Shown: positions 35,646 through 44,800 of the stretch, in pieces
How positions within the stretch are numbered: the stretch's first letter is position 1
How the letters are laid out: every line of letters starts with the position of its first letter
Assembly: GCA_049325415.1 (NCBI GenBank)
Contig: JBMOLL010000071.1
Coordinates: 1-64,000, forward strand
From: JBMOLL01 sp049325415
Lineage (GTDB): Bacteria; Bacteroidota; Bacteroidia; Bacteroidales; GCA-2748055
Direction of reading: 5' to 3'
Length of the DNA: 64,000 nucleotides
Notes under the pieces: model-generated
What the model was told of the DNA's origin: nothing
Databases searched by the model: none
The model's input: the letters and a program-made list of their open reading frames with translations, nothing else
Translations under genes and position numbers: made by a program

Positions 35646-36893
35646 TTAACCGAGCGAATGTATAACCAGTCCGCTTCTCAGCTTGGGTTCGAACCAGGTG
35701 GTCTTGGGTGGCATGATCATTCCGCTGTCGGCTATATCCATCAGTTGTTTCATCGAAACCGGGAATAAAGCAAAGGCAGCTTTCATCTCCCCGCTGTCCA
35801 CTCTTTTCCTCAGTTCTTCCAGTCCCCTTATCCCCCCGACGAAATCAATCCTGTTGGATTTTCTCAGATCGGTGATATTGAGCAGCGGTCCGAGTACCTG
35901 TTCCGAAAGGATGGTCACATCCAGGGCCCCTATCGGATCCTCATCGTCAAAGGTTCCCACTCTTGCTTCCAGTTCATACCAGTTCCCGGAAAGATAAAGG
36001 GAAAACTGGTGTAGTTTCCGGGGCTTGAATATCTCCGGACCTTTTTTTCTTACAACAAAGCCTTTCTCCAGTTCCTGCAGAAAAGCGTCATCGCTCAGTC
36101 CATTAAGATCGGTAACCAGGCGGTTATAATCAATGATGGTGAGTTGAGAGGCCGGGAAATGGACAGCCAGAAAGTAGTTATATTCCTCATCGCCCCGGTG
36201 CTTCGGGTTCGCTTTTCTCCGCTCACTGCCCACGAGGGCGGCAGCAGCCGTCCGGTGGTGTCCATCGGCTACGTATGTAAGGGGGATTTCGTTCTCGAAA
36301 ATCCTGGAGATTTCCTCTATATCCTTTTTGCCGGCAACCAGCCAGAAATGGTGACCCACGCCGTCGGGAGTCACAAAATCGTATTCGGGCTTTCCGGAAA
36401 CAACGTCAGCAACGATCCGGTCGATCCCGGGATGATCGGGATAGGCAAAGAATACCGGTTCGGCATTGAATCCGGTAACACGGATATGGTTCATCCGGTC
36501 TTCTTCCTTGTCCGGACGGGTCAGTTCGTGTTTCCTGATCACATTATTCAGGTAATCATCCACCGACGCACAACCAACAAGCCCATACTGGGTCCTTCCA
36601 AACATCGTCTGTCCGTAGATATAATACATTGCATCCTCGTCCTGAACAAATGATCCTTCCCCTATCAGGCGGTCGAGATTTTCTTTGCCTTTCAGGTAGA
36701 CGGGTTCAGAATGCAGATCAATATCTTCCGGAAGGTCCACTTCCGGTTTTACCACATGCAGGAAGGACAGGGGATTTCCTTTCACCTCTTCCCTTGCCTC
36801 TTCCGAGTTCAGCACATCGTAGGGTCTTGAAGCCACCTTGCTCACATTTTCCTTTCGCGGACGAAAACCTTTAAACGGTCTGACAATTGCCAT
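35646..36893 (-). CDS. DUF1015 family protein
   Basis: A 415-residue cytosolic protein of the DUF1015 family. It begins AIVRPFKGFRP and holds the family hallmark TYVADGHHRTAAAAL near the middle. The biochemical function is not established. In Bacteroidetes it is regularly found downstream of serC-serA, as here, which suggests a link to serine or phosphoserine metabolism. A hairpin sits between serA and this gene, and a terminator follows it. Confidence 0.88.
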   Translation of the reverse strand: MAIVRPFKGFRPRKENVSKVASRPYDVLNSEEAREEVKGNPLSFLHVVKPEVDLPEDIDLHSEPVYLKGKENLDRLIGEGSFVQDEDAMYYIYGQTMFGRTQYGLVGCASVDDYLNNVIRKHELTRPDKEEDRMNHIRVTGFNAEPVFFAYPDHPGIDRIVADVVSGKPEYDFVTPDGVGHHFWLVAGKKDIEEISRIFENEIPLTYVADGHHRTAAAALVGSERRKANPKHRGDEEYNYFLAVHFPASQLTIIDYNRLVTDLNGLSDDAFLQELEKGFVVRKKGPEIFKPRKLHQFSLYLSGNWYELEARVGTFDDEDPIGALDVTILSEQVLGPLLNITDLRKSNRIDFVGGIRGLEELRKRVDSGEMKAAFALFPVSMKQLMDIADSGMIMPPKTTWFEPKLRSGLVIHSLG

Positions 36894-36927
36894 AAGTTCT
36901 TTGCTTTAATGGTTCTTTTAATAAATG

Positions 36928-36955
36928 AACCGGAAGGCCGTTCAGCCTTCCGGTT
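36928..36955 (-). terminator. Hairpin between serA and the DUF1015 gene
   Basis: Perfect 11-bp stem AACCGGAAGGC/GCCTTCCGGTT (36928-36938 with 36945-36955). The downstream minus-strand sequence is only moderately U-rich (TCATTTATTAAAAG), so it may act as a partial terminator or a processing site. Confidence 0.6.
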
Positions 36956-36985
36956 TTAGTATTCGGTCACCGGACGGGAGCTTTC

Positions 36986-37906
36986 TCAGTTAACCCTGAA
37001 AGTCTCATCCCCCTCCTTAATGAATTTCACGATCTGCCTGGCAGCGGCGACACCGGCATTCATGTTGGCTTCAGCTGTCTGCGCCCCCATTTTCTTGGGT
37101 GTAAAGAAGAAGCGTCCTTTGTACTTTTCTTCGATCTCAGCCCTGCAATCGGGTGCGACATCGGAAACATACCTGAAATCGGGTCTTTCGGCAAAGATCT
37201 TCAGCAGCGATGGTTCGTGGATCACTTCTTTCCTGGCCGTATTCACAAGGGTGGCACCTTCGGGCATCATGTTTAGCAGATCAAAGTTGATGGATTCCTT
37301 TGTCTGTGCGTTGGCAGGAATATGCAGGGAAACGTAATCACATTTTTTGTAGAGGTCTTCCACTGAATTCTCGCATTTCACCCCGTCGTTCTCGATAATG
37401 ACTTTATCCACGAAGGGATCATAGGCATAAACCTTCATGCCCATGCCCTTACCGATCATGCCCACGATCCGTCCGACGTAGCCATAGGCATGGATCCCCA
37501 GCTTTTTACCACGAAGTTCCACTCCCGTACTGCCATCGAAGCTGTTCCGGTTCAGGTAGATCATCATCCCGAAAGCCAGTTCTGCCACTGCATTGGAGTT
37601 CTGACCGGGAGTATTCATTACCACGATCCCCTTTTCAGTGGCGGCAGCCAGATCGACATTGTCATAGCCTGCACCGGCACGGACAACGATCTTCAGTTTT
37701 GAAGCAGCCGCTATCACCTCGCGGGTCACTTCATCACTGCGGATGATCAGGGCATCGGCATCTTTCACTGCGGCCAGAAGGTCGGCTTTGGAAGGGTATT
37801 TTTCCAGCAGGACACATTCGAAGCCGGCATCGAGGATCACCTGTTTAACCTCTTTTACCGCAACCTTTGAGAAAGGTTTTTCCGTTGCAATCAGGACTTT
37901 TGCCAT
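36986..37906 (-). CDS. serA: D-3-phosphoglycerate dehydrogenase, short type
   Basis: A 306-residue NAD-dependent enzyme oxidising 3-phosphoglycerate, the first step of serine synthesis. No ACT or intervening domain follows the catalytic core, so it is a short (type III) enzyme. The nucleotide-binding turn is IHAYGYVGRIVG, and Arg is present in VNTARKEVIHEP. The usual catalytic His in TPHxG is Lys here (FFTPKKMGAQT), matching the Lys-type short PGDH known from Entamoeba and Bacteroidetes (from memory). The ATG at 37906 is chosen because an upstream one would overlap serC. It follows serC after 16 bases. Confidence 0.93.
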   Translation of the reverse strand: MAKVLIATEKPFSKVAVKEVKQVILDAGFECVLLEKYPSKADLLAAVKDADALIIRSDEVTREVIAAASKLKIVVRAGAGYDNVDLAAATEKGIVVMNTPGQNSNAVAELAFGMMIYLNRNSFDGSTGVELRGKKLGIHAYGYVGRIVGMIGKGMGMKVYAYDPFVDKVIIENDGVKCENSVEDLYKKCDYVSLHIPANAQTKESINFDLLNMMPEGATLVNTARKEVIHEPSLLKIFAERPDFRYVSDVAPDCRAEIEEKYKGRFFFTPKKMGAQTAEANMNAGVAAARQIVKFIKEGDETFRVN

Positions 37907-37922
37907 AGTTAGTTGTTTTGGA

Positions 37923-38999
37923 TTAAACAGTTTTTTCAAATTCCTTCATGGTATCCACCAGGGCCTGTACACTTTCTACAGGCATAGCGTTATAGATCGA
38001 TGCACGGAAACCGCCCACGGAGCGGTGACCCTTAAGCCCGACCAGTCCTTTTGCAGAGGCCAGTTCATTAAAGGCACCTTCCTTCTCTTTATAATTATCG
38101 CTCATCACAAAGGTTACGTTCATAATGGAACGGTCTTTCGGGTCGGGCACGGTAGCCGTAAAAGCCTTATTCCGCTCGATTTCAGCATAGAGGATCTCGG
38201 CTTTCTTCAGGTTAAGCCTGTGCATGGCTTCCACACCACCCTGCTGTTTATACCAGCGAAGGGTATGCAAGGCTGAATAAATGGCCACACAGGGTGGGGT
38301 ATTGAACATCGATTCCTTTTCGATATGTGTCTTGTAGCTCAGCATGGTCGGGATCGGCCTCGGGGCTTCACCCAGGATATCATCCTTTACAATCACAAAG
38401 GTAACACCGGCCGGCGCCAGGTTTTTCTGTGCTCCGCCGTAGATCATTGCGTACTTTGAGATGTCAACAGGGCGGCTGAAAATATCCGACGACATATCGG
38501 CAACAAGGGGAACAGGCGATTTGATATCCTCCTTTAATTCCGTACCAAAAATGGTATTATTGGTGGTAATATGAAAGTAATCGGCATCGGCAGGGATGGT
38601 GTAACCTACAGGAATATAATTATAGTTCCTGTCTTTCGATGAAGCCACCACGTCAACTTCGCCAAGAATCTTTGCCTCTTTAATTGCCGAAGATGCCCAG
38701 GTACCGGTATCCAGGTAGGCGGCCTTTTTTCTCAGCAGGTTATAGGGAACCATGCAGAACTGCATGCTGGCCCCGCCCTGCAGAAACAGGGTGGTGTAAC
38801 CGTCGGGTATTGCCAGCAACTCCTTGAATAAAGCCCTGGCCTCATCCATGATGGCAATAAACTCTTTGCTTCGGTGGGATATTTCCATAACGGAAAGACC
38901 TGATCCGTTCAGATCAAGAATACCCTTTGCCGTCTCCTGAATTGCGTAAGGCGACAAAATTGAAGGACCTGCTGAAAAATTATGTTTCTTCATAGCCAT
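37923..38999 (-). CDS. serC: Phosphoserine aminotransferase
   Basis: A 358-residue PLP enzyme converting 3-phosphohydroxypyruvate and glutamate to phosphoserine. It opens with KKHNFSAGPSILSP and shows LFLQGGASMQF, VADMSSDIFSRPVD, the PLP-binding Lys in YGGAQKNLAPAG and a final VGGFRASIYNA, all typical of SerC. A second ATG at 38993 is equally possible. It is the first gene of the serC-serA unit, under a good Bacteroidetes promoter. Confidence 0.95.
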   Translation of the reverse strand: MAMKKHNFSAGPSILSPYAIQETAKGILDLNGSGLSVMEISHRSKEFIAIMDEARALFKELLAIPDGYTTLFLQGGASMQFCMVPYNLLRKKAAYLDTGTWASSAIKEAKILGEVDVVASSKDRNYNYIPVGYTIPADADYFHITTNNTIFGTELKEDIKSPVPLVADMSSDIFSRPVDISKYAMIYGGAQKNLAPAGVTFVIVKDDILGEAPRPIPTMLSYKTHIEKESMFNTPPCVAIYSALHTLRWYKQQGGVEAMHRLNLKKAEILYAEIERNKAFTATVPDPKDRSIMNVTFVMSDNYKEKEGAFNELASAKGLVGLKGHRSVGGFRASIYNAMPVESVQALVDTMKEFEKTV

Positions 39000-39033
39000 A
39001 TGATTAGATGTTAATTGTTATTCAGATAACACT

Positions 39034-39064
39034 CAAAGGTAGCATTTAATGAAATTAAAACCAA
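39034..39064 (-). promoter_or_regulatory. Promoter of serC-serA
   Basis: On the minus strand, TTG at 39062-39064, a 20-base spacer, then TACCTTTG at 39034-39041, an exact -7 box, 34 bases before the serC start. Confidence 0.65.
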
Positions 39065-39112
39065 AAAACGATTTGCTAGTTATAAACTAAAAGTTAACAC
39101 ACGATATTTTTA

Positions 39113-39838
39113 TCAATCTTTAAACGGAACCAGGTAATCTTCTTCAAGAACCGGGATAATTTCCGTTAAATCCGTCTGATGACAATATCCGATGACATCG
39201 TCCAGACTGTTCTTTTTAAGCCGATGTCGCTGGGCGGCTTTTTCGATATAGCCCAGGATATCATTCTGGGCGAGCTTAAAGAGGTCCATGGAGGCATGAG
39301 CCGAATCGCAGATGGTATAAAAGCGATCGTCTTCGAGGATTTTTGATGCAAGTGCTCCGGCAAAAAGGGAATCTTCCAGGTTGAATTTGTTTTTCCAGCC
39401 TGCGCAGAGGATCAGGACATCCCTGTGCATAAGGGCGAGATGATTTGCCACGGCTGAAAGGTTAAGCCAGGCACCCACCAGGACCTGAAAACCGGATGAA
39501 GCCAGGTGAATGGCCTGGGTTCCGTTGGTTGTGCTGTAAACAATTTCCCTGTTGCGGACACGATCGGGGGTAAAGTTGTAGGGCGAATTCCCGAAGTCTG
39601 CAAAATCCCTCACGATCCCGTCACGCTCTGCGGCCACCATATATCCTTTTTCCTTGCAGGCCAGGGCTTCTTCGAGCGTACCAACGGGAATGATCCTTTC
39701 TGCTCCGTTCATAAAGGCGGTAACGATAGCCGAACTGGCCCTGAGAATATCGGTTACGACCACCACGGCTTCCGGATTTTCAAAATACGGATAGAGTGCC
39801 GGTGAATAGCAAACCTCTATTTTCTTCGTTTCCGTCAT
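39113..39838 (-). CDS. comB: 2-phosphosulfolactate phosphatase (ComB family)
   Basis: A 241-residue ComB-family phosphatase. Characteristic segments are VVVTDILRASSAIVTAFMNG, FADFGNSPYNF and IVYSTTNGTQAI. In methanogens ComB removes phosphate from 2-phosphosulfolactate during coenzyme M synthesis. No comA or comC is in the window, so here sulfolactate or another sulfonate may be the product. It lies 8 bases downstream of gcvT on the same strand and upstream of the serC promoter. Confidence 0.88.
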   Translation of the reverse strand: MTETKKIEVCYSPALYPYFENPEAVVVVTDILRASSAIVTAFMNGAERIIPVGTLEEALACKEKGYMVAAERDGIVRDFADFGNSPYNFTPDRVRNREIVYSTTNGTQAIHLASSGFQVLVGAWLNLSAVANHLALMHRDVLILCAGWKNKFNLEDSLFAGALASKILEDDRFYTICDSAHASMDLFKLAQNDILGYIEKAAQRHRLKKNSLDDVIGYCHQTDLTEIIPVLEEDYLVPFKD

Positions 39839-39846
39839 GCCGGGGT

Positions 39847-40938
39847 TCAGTTGTTCTTATAAAAGGGAAGTTTCACCACTTCAGCTGCGATATGTTTCCC
39901 CCTGATCTCCACCCATAATGAGCTGCCTGGTGCGGCAAAAGCAGGTTCCACATAGGCCATGCCGATCCCTTTATTGAGCATGGGCGACATGGTACCCGAG
40001 GTCACCTCTCCTATCTGTTTCCCTTCTTTATCCACCAGTGGATAATGTTGACGGGGAATTCCTCTTTCCAGCATTTCAAAGCCAATCAGCTTTCTGCTTA
40101 CTCCTTCATCCCGCTGCTTTTCGAGCAGAGGCCTGTCAATGAAATCATTGCCTTCGGTAAACTTCGTGATCCAACCCAGGCCGGCTTCAATCGGGGAGGT
40201 CGTATCGGTAATATCGTTTCCATACAGGCAATAGCCCATTTCGAGACGAAGCGTATCCCTGGCAGCCAGGCCAACGGGAATCAGATCATAGGAAGCACCG
40301 GTTTCAAAAATCCGGTCCCAGATCACCTGTCCGTCCTGATTATTGAAATAAAGTTCAAAACCACCGGCTCCGGTATACCCGGTGTTGCTGATGATCACAT
40401 CATCAATTCCTGCCAGTTTTCCGGTTACAAAGGTATAGTAGGGTACTGATGACAGGTTGATGTCGGTCAGGTTCTGCAGCAGGTTCAGTGCATCAGGGCC
40501 CTGGATGGCCAGCTGTGAAATATGGTCCGAGGCATTCTCAAGAATGGCTCCGAATTTATTCTGACGGTTGATCCATTCCCAGTCCTTATCAATATTGGCA
40601 GCATTCACCACGAGCAGGTACTTTTCTTCCTCATACATGTATACCAGCAGGTCATCAACGATCCCGCCTTTTCCGTTGGGCAGGCAGGAATACTGGATCT
40701 TCCCCGGTTGCAGTTTGTTGATATCATTACTTGTTACGTACTGAACAAGTGCTGCGGCCTGCGGGCCCTTCACCCAGAATTCGCCCATGTGGGACACATC
40801 GAAGAGCCCGACTCCCTGCCTGACCCTGATATGTTCATCCCTTACGCCGGAATATTCGACGGGCATTTCAAAACCAGCAAAAGGGACAATTTTAGCCCCC
40901 ATCTGGACATGTGACTGATAGAAAATCGTACGCTTCAT
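39847..40938 (-). CDS. gcvT: Aminomethyltransferase (glycine cleavage T protein)
   Basis: A 363-residue folate-binding enzyme of the glycine cleavage system. It takes the aminomethyl group from lipoylated GcvH and gives ammonia and methylene-tetrahydrofolate. It shows PFAGFEMPVEYSG and GLFDVSHMGEF, the folate-binding core, YTGAGGFELYF, ARDTLRLEMGYCLYG and EVTSGTMSPMLNKGIG. No gcvH or gcvP is adjacent; the rest of the complex must be elsewhere. It is next to comB and near serA/serC, tying it to serine-glycine metabolism. Confidence 0.94.
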   Translation of the reverse strand: MKRTIFYQSHVQMGAKIVPFAGFEMPVEYSGVRDEHIRVRQGVGLFDVSHMGEFWVKGPQAAALVQYVTSNDINKLQPGKIQYSCLPNGKGGIVDDLLVYMYEEEKYLLVVNAANIDKDWEWINRQNKFGAILENASDHISQLAIQGPDALNLLQNLTDINLSSVPYYTFVTGKLAGIDDVIISNTGYTGAGGFELYFNNQDGQVIWDRIFETGASYDLIPVGLAARDTLRLEMGYCLYGNDITDTTSPIEAGLGWITKFTEGNDFIDRPLLEKQRDEGVSRKLIGFEMLERGIPRQHYPLVDKEGKQIGEVTSGTMSPMLNKGIGMAYVEPAFAAPGSSLWVEIRGKHIAAEVVKLPFYKNN

Positions 40939-40970
40939 TAAAGGAAAATTGTGTCATGAAATTATGAACA

Positions 40971-40978
40971 CAAATGTA
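40971..40978 (-). promoter_or_regulatory. Candidate -7 box for gcvT-comB
   Basis: TACATTTG on the minus strand, exact TAnnTTTG, 32 bases before the gcvT start. No -33 TTG at standard spacing and no glycine-riboswitch-like structure seen. Confidence 0.45.
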
Positions 40979-41044
40979 ATACTTTCCTTGTTGCACGAAA
41001 ATTGTTTAAAAGCAGATCGCCCCTGTTTTCGTGGCCCTGCGGAC

Positions 41045-41074
41045 AAAAAAACCGGCAGGTGCTGACCTGCCGGT
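41045..41074 (-). terminator. Terminator downstream of the PorE-like gene
   Basis: Perfect 10-bp stem ACCGGCAGGT/ACCTGCCGGT (41051-41060 with 41065-41074), loop of four, followed on the minus strand by six U residues. Confidence 0.9.
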
Positions 41075-41100
41075 ATGAGAAATTTTTCAGGTTTTCCTGT

Positions 41101-43173
41101 TTATTTGCTGATCACCTTGAATTCAACCCTGCGGTTTTTCTCCTTACCATTGGGCGTGTCGTTGGTCGCAATCGGCTGAGTATCTGCATAGCCCTTATAT
41201 TGCAGCCTTCCGGCACTGATCCCTCTGCCGACAAGGTAATCCACAACAGCTTTGGCCCTGGCCTCCGACAGTTTGGCGTTCACCTTATAGGATCCCGTAT
41301 TATCGGTATGTCCGGAGATTTCCAGTTCAACAGAAGGATTGTTCTCCAGGAACCTCAGAACCTGATCGATGGAATTGTAGGAAGCCGGTGTCAACACCGC
41401 CTTGCCCGTTTCAAAATAAATGTTTTCCAGAACCACCTTGGTGCCCACTTCGATGCGCTGCAGGTAAAAATCCTGATTAATCACGTCGTCGCCTGTGGCG
41501 GATGACAGGTCCATGACATCGAGAAAATACAGATATCCGGTGGCATTGATTTCAACTCCGTAGGGGCGTGCGTGTTCAAGCCGTACCGTGTATTTCCCTC
41601 CGCTGAGCGACATGGCCGTGGCCTCAACCACACCCGACTCCGCATTGATAAAGGAGATTCTGGCCACAACGGTTGTATCCCTGCCCATGGTATCCCTTAC
41701 AACACCCGAGATCACATAGGCCGTATCAAGACTAAGGGCAACGGGAAGAGTGAAGAAGCCCTTTTTGGGACTCAGGGCCGGCCCTGCAATAAGGGTATCC
41801 CTGGTAGCGGTAAGCATTTCCTTTTCCGCTCCGAGAAAGATCACCTTGTAAATATCCTTTGCCCCCATGCCTTCCTGCCGGATAGCCGAATAATAACCAA
41901 ACCGTCCTGTTTTGTCGGTAATGTAAAACAGTTCGTCGTCGGGACTGTTGATCGGATAGCCCATATTTACCGGTTCCGACCAGTTACCGACCTCTGAACG
42001 CTCGGAACGGAAAATGTCAAAGCCACCCATTGAATTGTGCCCCATGGAGGAAAAGTACATATAGCGTCCATCGGGGGAAATAAATATTCCTTCCTCATCG
42101 TAGGGCGTATTGATCAGACGGCCAAGATTTTCAGGTTCCTGCCATTTTCCCTTTGCATCGATCCGTGTTAAATAAATATCCTTGCCCCCGTTGCTTGTCT
42201 TCGGGTTGTCGGAGATGAAATAGAGTTCCGAACCATCCGGTGAGAGACAGGCAGAGGTCTCCCTGGCTTCGCTTTTCAGTTTACCTTTCAGGGATTCGGG
42301 CTTTTTCCATGTTTCTTTTTCAGGTTTCAGCCTTGAGATCAGTATGTCGCCGCCTTCCACATCTCCCTTGTAGATAAACAGTTCAGTGCCGTCGGGAGAG
42401 ATTCCGACGATGGCTTCATTATGATCCGAGTTAAAAGGCTTTCCAAGACGCCCGGCCTGCAGGAAATTCCCGTCATGAATCCGGGAGACATAGATATCCT
42501 CGAGGAACTTATTATCAATTTCAGAACGGTCGGGCTTTTTACCCCAGGGTCTCCTGGAAGTAAAGAACAGTGCTGTATCACCGCCTGCAAAAACAGGATT
42601 ATAATCGTCAAACTCGGAGTTTACTTCGGGTCCGAGGTCCTGGATGATCAGCCTGACAGGATTTTGAACGAGTTCCTTACCGTATTTGCATTCCATGATC
42701 AGTTTTTCCACTTCATCGCGGAATTCCTTACTTTCTTCCGGTGTCAGTGACTGGCTGAAGAGCAGGTACTGATCCCTGGCCTTATCAAATTCCAGGACCT
42801 GGTGGTAGGCCCGTCCGAGCAGGTAGCGGATATCGCGGCTTACCGCCGGGTTCAGTTCATAGGCCCTGACCAGAAAACGGATGGCCTCATATTTATCATC
42901 GGTATAGAGGTAGCATACCCCGATCCTGTAATTCAGGACCGCATTGTCGGGATTATACTGGTTGGCGAAAAGATAATGATCTCTGGCCAGAACCAGGAAA
43001 CCTTTTCCCTTTTCAAAATAGTCATTTCCTGCCTCGACACTCTTCCAGGCTTCCTTGAAGCCCTCTTTGCGATCGGTCCTGAATTCCTTTTTCAGGATCC
43101 TAACATCATCCTGTGCCTGCATTGCGGGAGCAAACAGGATCATGAACAAAAGGTAAAAACATATCCTTTTCAT
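41101..43173 (-). CDS. PorE-like TPR/beta-propeller/OmpA protein
   Basis: A 690-residue envelope protein with a signal peptide ending AMQAQ. Domains in order: TPR-like repeats (about 40-150), a PD40/WD40-like propeller (190-440, with repeats such as SPDGTELFIYKG and SPDGRYMYFSSMG), a carboxypeptidase-regulatory-like beta sandwich (485-570) and a C-terminal OmpA peptidoglycan-binding domain (LEISGHTDNTGSYKVNAKLS). This order matches PorE of the T9SS, but many Bacteroidetes paralogs share it, so assignment to the secretion system is tentative. The signal is type I (no lipobox). A TPR gene lies 12 bases upstream. Confidence 0.85.
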   Translation of the reverse strand: MKRICFYLLFMILFAPAMQAQDDVRILKKEFRTDRKEGFKEAWKSVEAGNDYFEKGKGFLVLARDHYLFANQYNPDNAVLNYRIGVCYLYTDDKYEAIRFLVRAYELNPAVSRDIRYLLGRAYHQVLEFDKARDQYLLFSQSLTPEESKEFRDEVEKLIMECKYGKELVQNPVRLIIQDLGPEVNSEFDDYNPVFAGGDTALFFTSRRPWGKKPDRSEIDNKFLEDIYVSRIHDGNFLQAGRLGKPFNSDHNEAIVGISPDGTELFIYKGDVEGGDILISRLKPEKETWKKPESLKGKLKSEARETSACLSPDGSELYFISDNPKTSNGGKDIYLTRIDAKGKWQEPENLGRLINTPYDEEGIFISPDGRYMYFSSMGHNSMGGFDIFRSERSEVGNWSEPVNMGYPINSPDDELFYITDKTGRFGYYSAIRQEGMGAKDIYKVIFLGAEKEMLTATRDTLIAGPALSPKKGFFTLPVALSLDTAYVISGVVRDTMGRDTTVVARISFINAESGVVEATAMSLSGGKYTVRLEHARPYGVEINATGYLYFLDVMDLSSATGDDVINQDFYLQRIEVGTKVVLENIYFETGKAVLTPASYNSIDQVLRFLENNPSVELEISGHTDNTGSYKVNAKLSEARAKAVVDYLVGRGISAGRLQYKGYADTQPIATNDTPNGKEKNRRVEFKVISK

Positions 43174-43185
43174 GTCGGCAGTTTT

Positions 43186-44220
43186 TTATTTACACTCCTT
43201 TAAATAGCGGGATGCTTCCTCAATTCCCAGTTCCCGGGCACGGGTCCAGTCGGCACAGGCCCCATCCAGATCACCGGTCATTTCCCTGACCAGGCCACGG
43301 TTCAGGTAGATCAGCCCATAGGAAGGAAAGACCTGGGCAGCCTGATCAAACATCAGTAGCGCGCCTTCCAGATCACGTGATTTGGCCAGGGTTACTGCCC
43401 GGTTCAGACCGGCTTCCGGAAAATCTGAGGAAAGGGCTGCTGCCCTGTTGAAATCGGCCAGGGCTTTTTCATAATCCCCCAGTTGATAATAGGCATATCC
43501 CCTGTTATTGTAGGCATAGACCAGCGTTGAATCCTGGCTTACCGCCTTGTCAAAATCGGCAATGGCACCAGCGTAATCGCCCAGCCGGATCTTAACGGCA
43601 CCCATGTTATTATAGGCAAGGGGGAAGAAATCCTGGTAATTCACCGCCAGTTTATAATCGTACAGGGCCCCCTGCAAATCTCCCTGAACTCTCTTTATAC
43701 CTGCCCTGTCGTGGTATGCCAGGGGATAATCCGGCTTCTTTTCCACAGCCGAGTTAAAATCGATCAGTGCCTGATCGGCCTTTCCGCAGAGCAGCCTGGT
43801 AATCCCCCTGTAATAATAGGCCTCCGCAATGGTATACCCATATTTTACCGCATTGTCAAACATAGGTTCTGCCTCATCGCAGGGTATCGTGCCGTAGAGC
43901 AGATACCCTTTATAAAACCATGCCTCCCCGTTTTCCGGCATGGCAAAAAGTAACTGATCAAGATCGCTCAGCGCCACTTTATACATCCCCGTTTCAATTT
44001 CCGCCTTTCCTTTCTGAAGCAGGGCATCCAGGTTGGACGGATCCGTGGCAAAGCAATCGCCAAATAAGCTTACTGCACGCTGATAATCCTCATTCTGAAC
44101 AGCTAAGACCGCTTCATTGTAGAGCCGCGCTGCCTGTCTTTTCTCCCTCAGCGGGACCTGACCTTCTGTTGCCGACAGGGTAAAAACTACCCCGGTAAGC
44201 AAGATGATAAGTTTTTTCAT
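43186..44220 (-). CDS. Secreted TPR-repeat protein
   Basis: A 344-residue protein with a signal peptide (KKLIILLTGVVFTLSATEG) and about nine tetratricopeptide repeats, e.g. AYNNRGYAYYQLGDYEKALA and AYNNMGAVKIRLGDYAGAIA. The start at 44220 is used because an upstream in-frame ATG would bury the signal peptide. It ends 12 bases before the PorE-like gene, so both are probably co-expressed and may act together at the envelope. The partner proteins bound by the TPRs are not known. Confidence 0.8.
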   Translation of the reverse strand: MKKLIILLTGVVFTLSATEGQVPLREKRQAARLYNEAVLAVQNEDYQRAVSLFGDCFATDPSNLDALLQKGKAEIETGMYKVALSDLDQLLFAMPENGEAWFYKGYLLYGTIPCDEAEPMFDNAVKYGYTIAEAYYYRGITRLLCGKADQALIDFNSAVEKKPDYPLAYHDRAGIKRVQGDLQGALYDYKLAVNYQDFFPLAYNNMGAVKIRLGDYAGAIADFDKAVSQDSTLVYAYNNRGYAYYQLGDYEKALADFNRAAALSSDFPEAGLNRAVTLAKSRDLEGALLMFDQAAQVFPSYGLIYLNRGLVREMTGDLDGACADWTRARELGIEEASRYLKECK

Positions 44221-44454
44221 CCGGATTATTTTTATTTCAATGCTCGTATGCTGAAAGAACCTGTATAAGAAACGTGACCATAAAAAAGCGAAAATAGTTT
44301 CGTCGGCCGGAAGAATTTTCACTCCTGAAAATGGCTGACAACGGCTGAACGGAGCAAATGCCGAAAAATATGATCAAACCGTTTCATTTCTAAAAATAAA
44401 AAAATAAATTTATTGTTTTGAAGTATAGTCCACCAATCTTTTAACAGACCTCTG

Positions 44455-44787
44455 ATGATCACTGATCTAAGTTACCTGAAAACCATGTCGGAAGGTGATA
44501 AAAATTTCATCGCTGAGATGATCTCCATATTCAAGGAACAGGTACTCGAATACCAGGCTATGATGCCGGATCTTCTTGCTGCAGGGGATTTTATTAACCT
44601 GTCAAAGCTCGCACACAAGGCAAAATCGTCGGTTGCCGTGATGGGAATGACCGATACAGCAGAATTGCTCCGCGAACTGCAGATCGTCGCAGCGGAAAAA
44701 GACGACAAATCGGAAATACCCGGATTTGTTGATAAATTTATTGGCGACTGTAATCTTGCCTTAACTGAACTGGAAACCTACACCTGA
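44455..44787 (+). CDS. Hpt phosphotransfer domain protein
   Basis: A 110-residue stand-alone histidine phosphotransfer protein, an all-helical bundle with the phosphoacceptor His in KLAHKAKSSVAVMGM. Hpt proteins pass phosphate between the receiver of a hybrid histidine kinase and a downstream response regulator. No kinase or receiver is nearby, so its partners lie elsewhere. A STAS-domain gene follows 13 bases downstream in the same direction, which suggests a joint regulatory module. Confidence 0.85.
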   Translation: MITDLSYLKTMSEGDKNFIAEMISIFKEQVLEYQAMMPDLLAAGDFINLSKLAHKAKSSVAVMGMTDTAELLRELQIVAAEKDDKSEIPGFVDKFIGDCNLALTELETYT

Positions 44788-44800
44788 AAACCCTGAAGCT

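Noticed and set aside
40939..41044. Glycine riboswitch upstream of gcvT
   Set aside because: The gap is short, contains only a promoter-like box and has no tandem aptamer structure.
43186..44322. Longer start for the TPR protein (44322)
   Set aside because: It would place 34 residues before a clear signal peptide; the start at 44220 is used.
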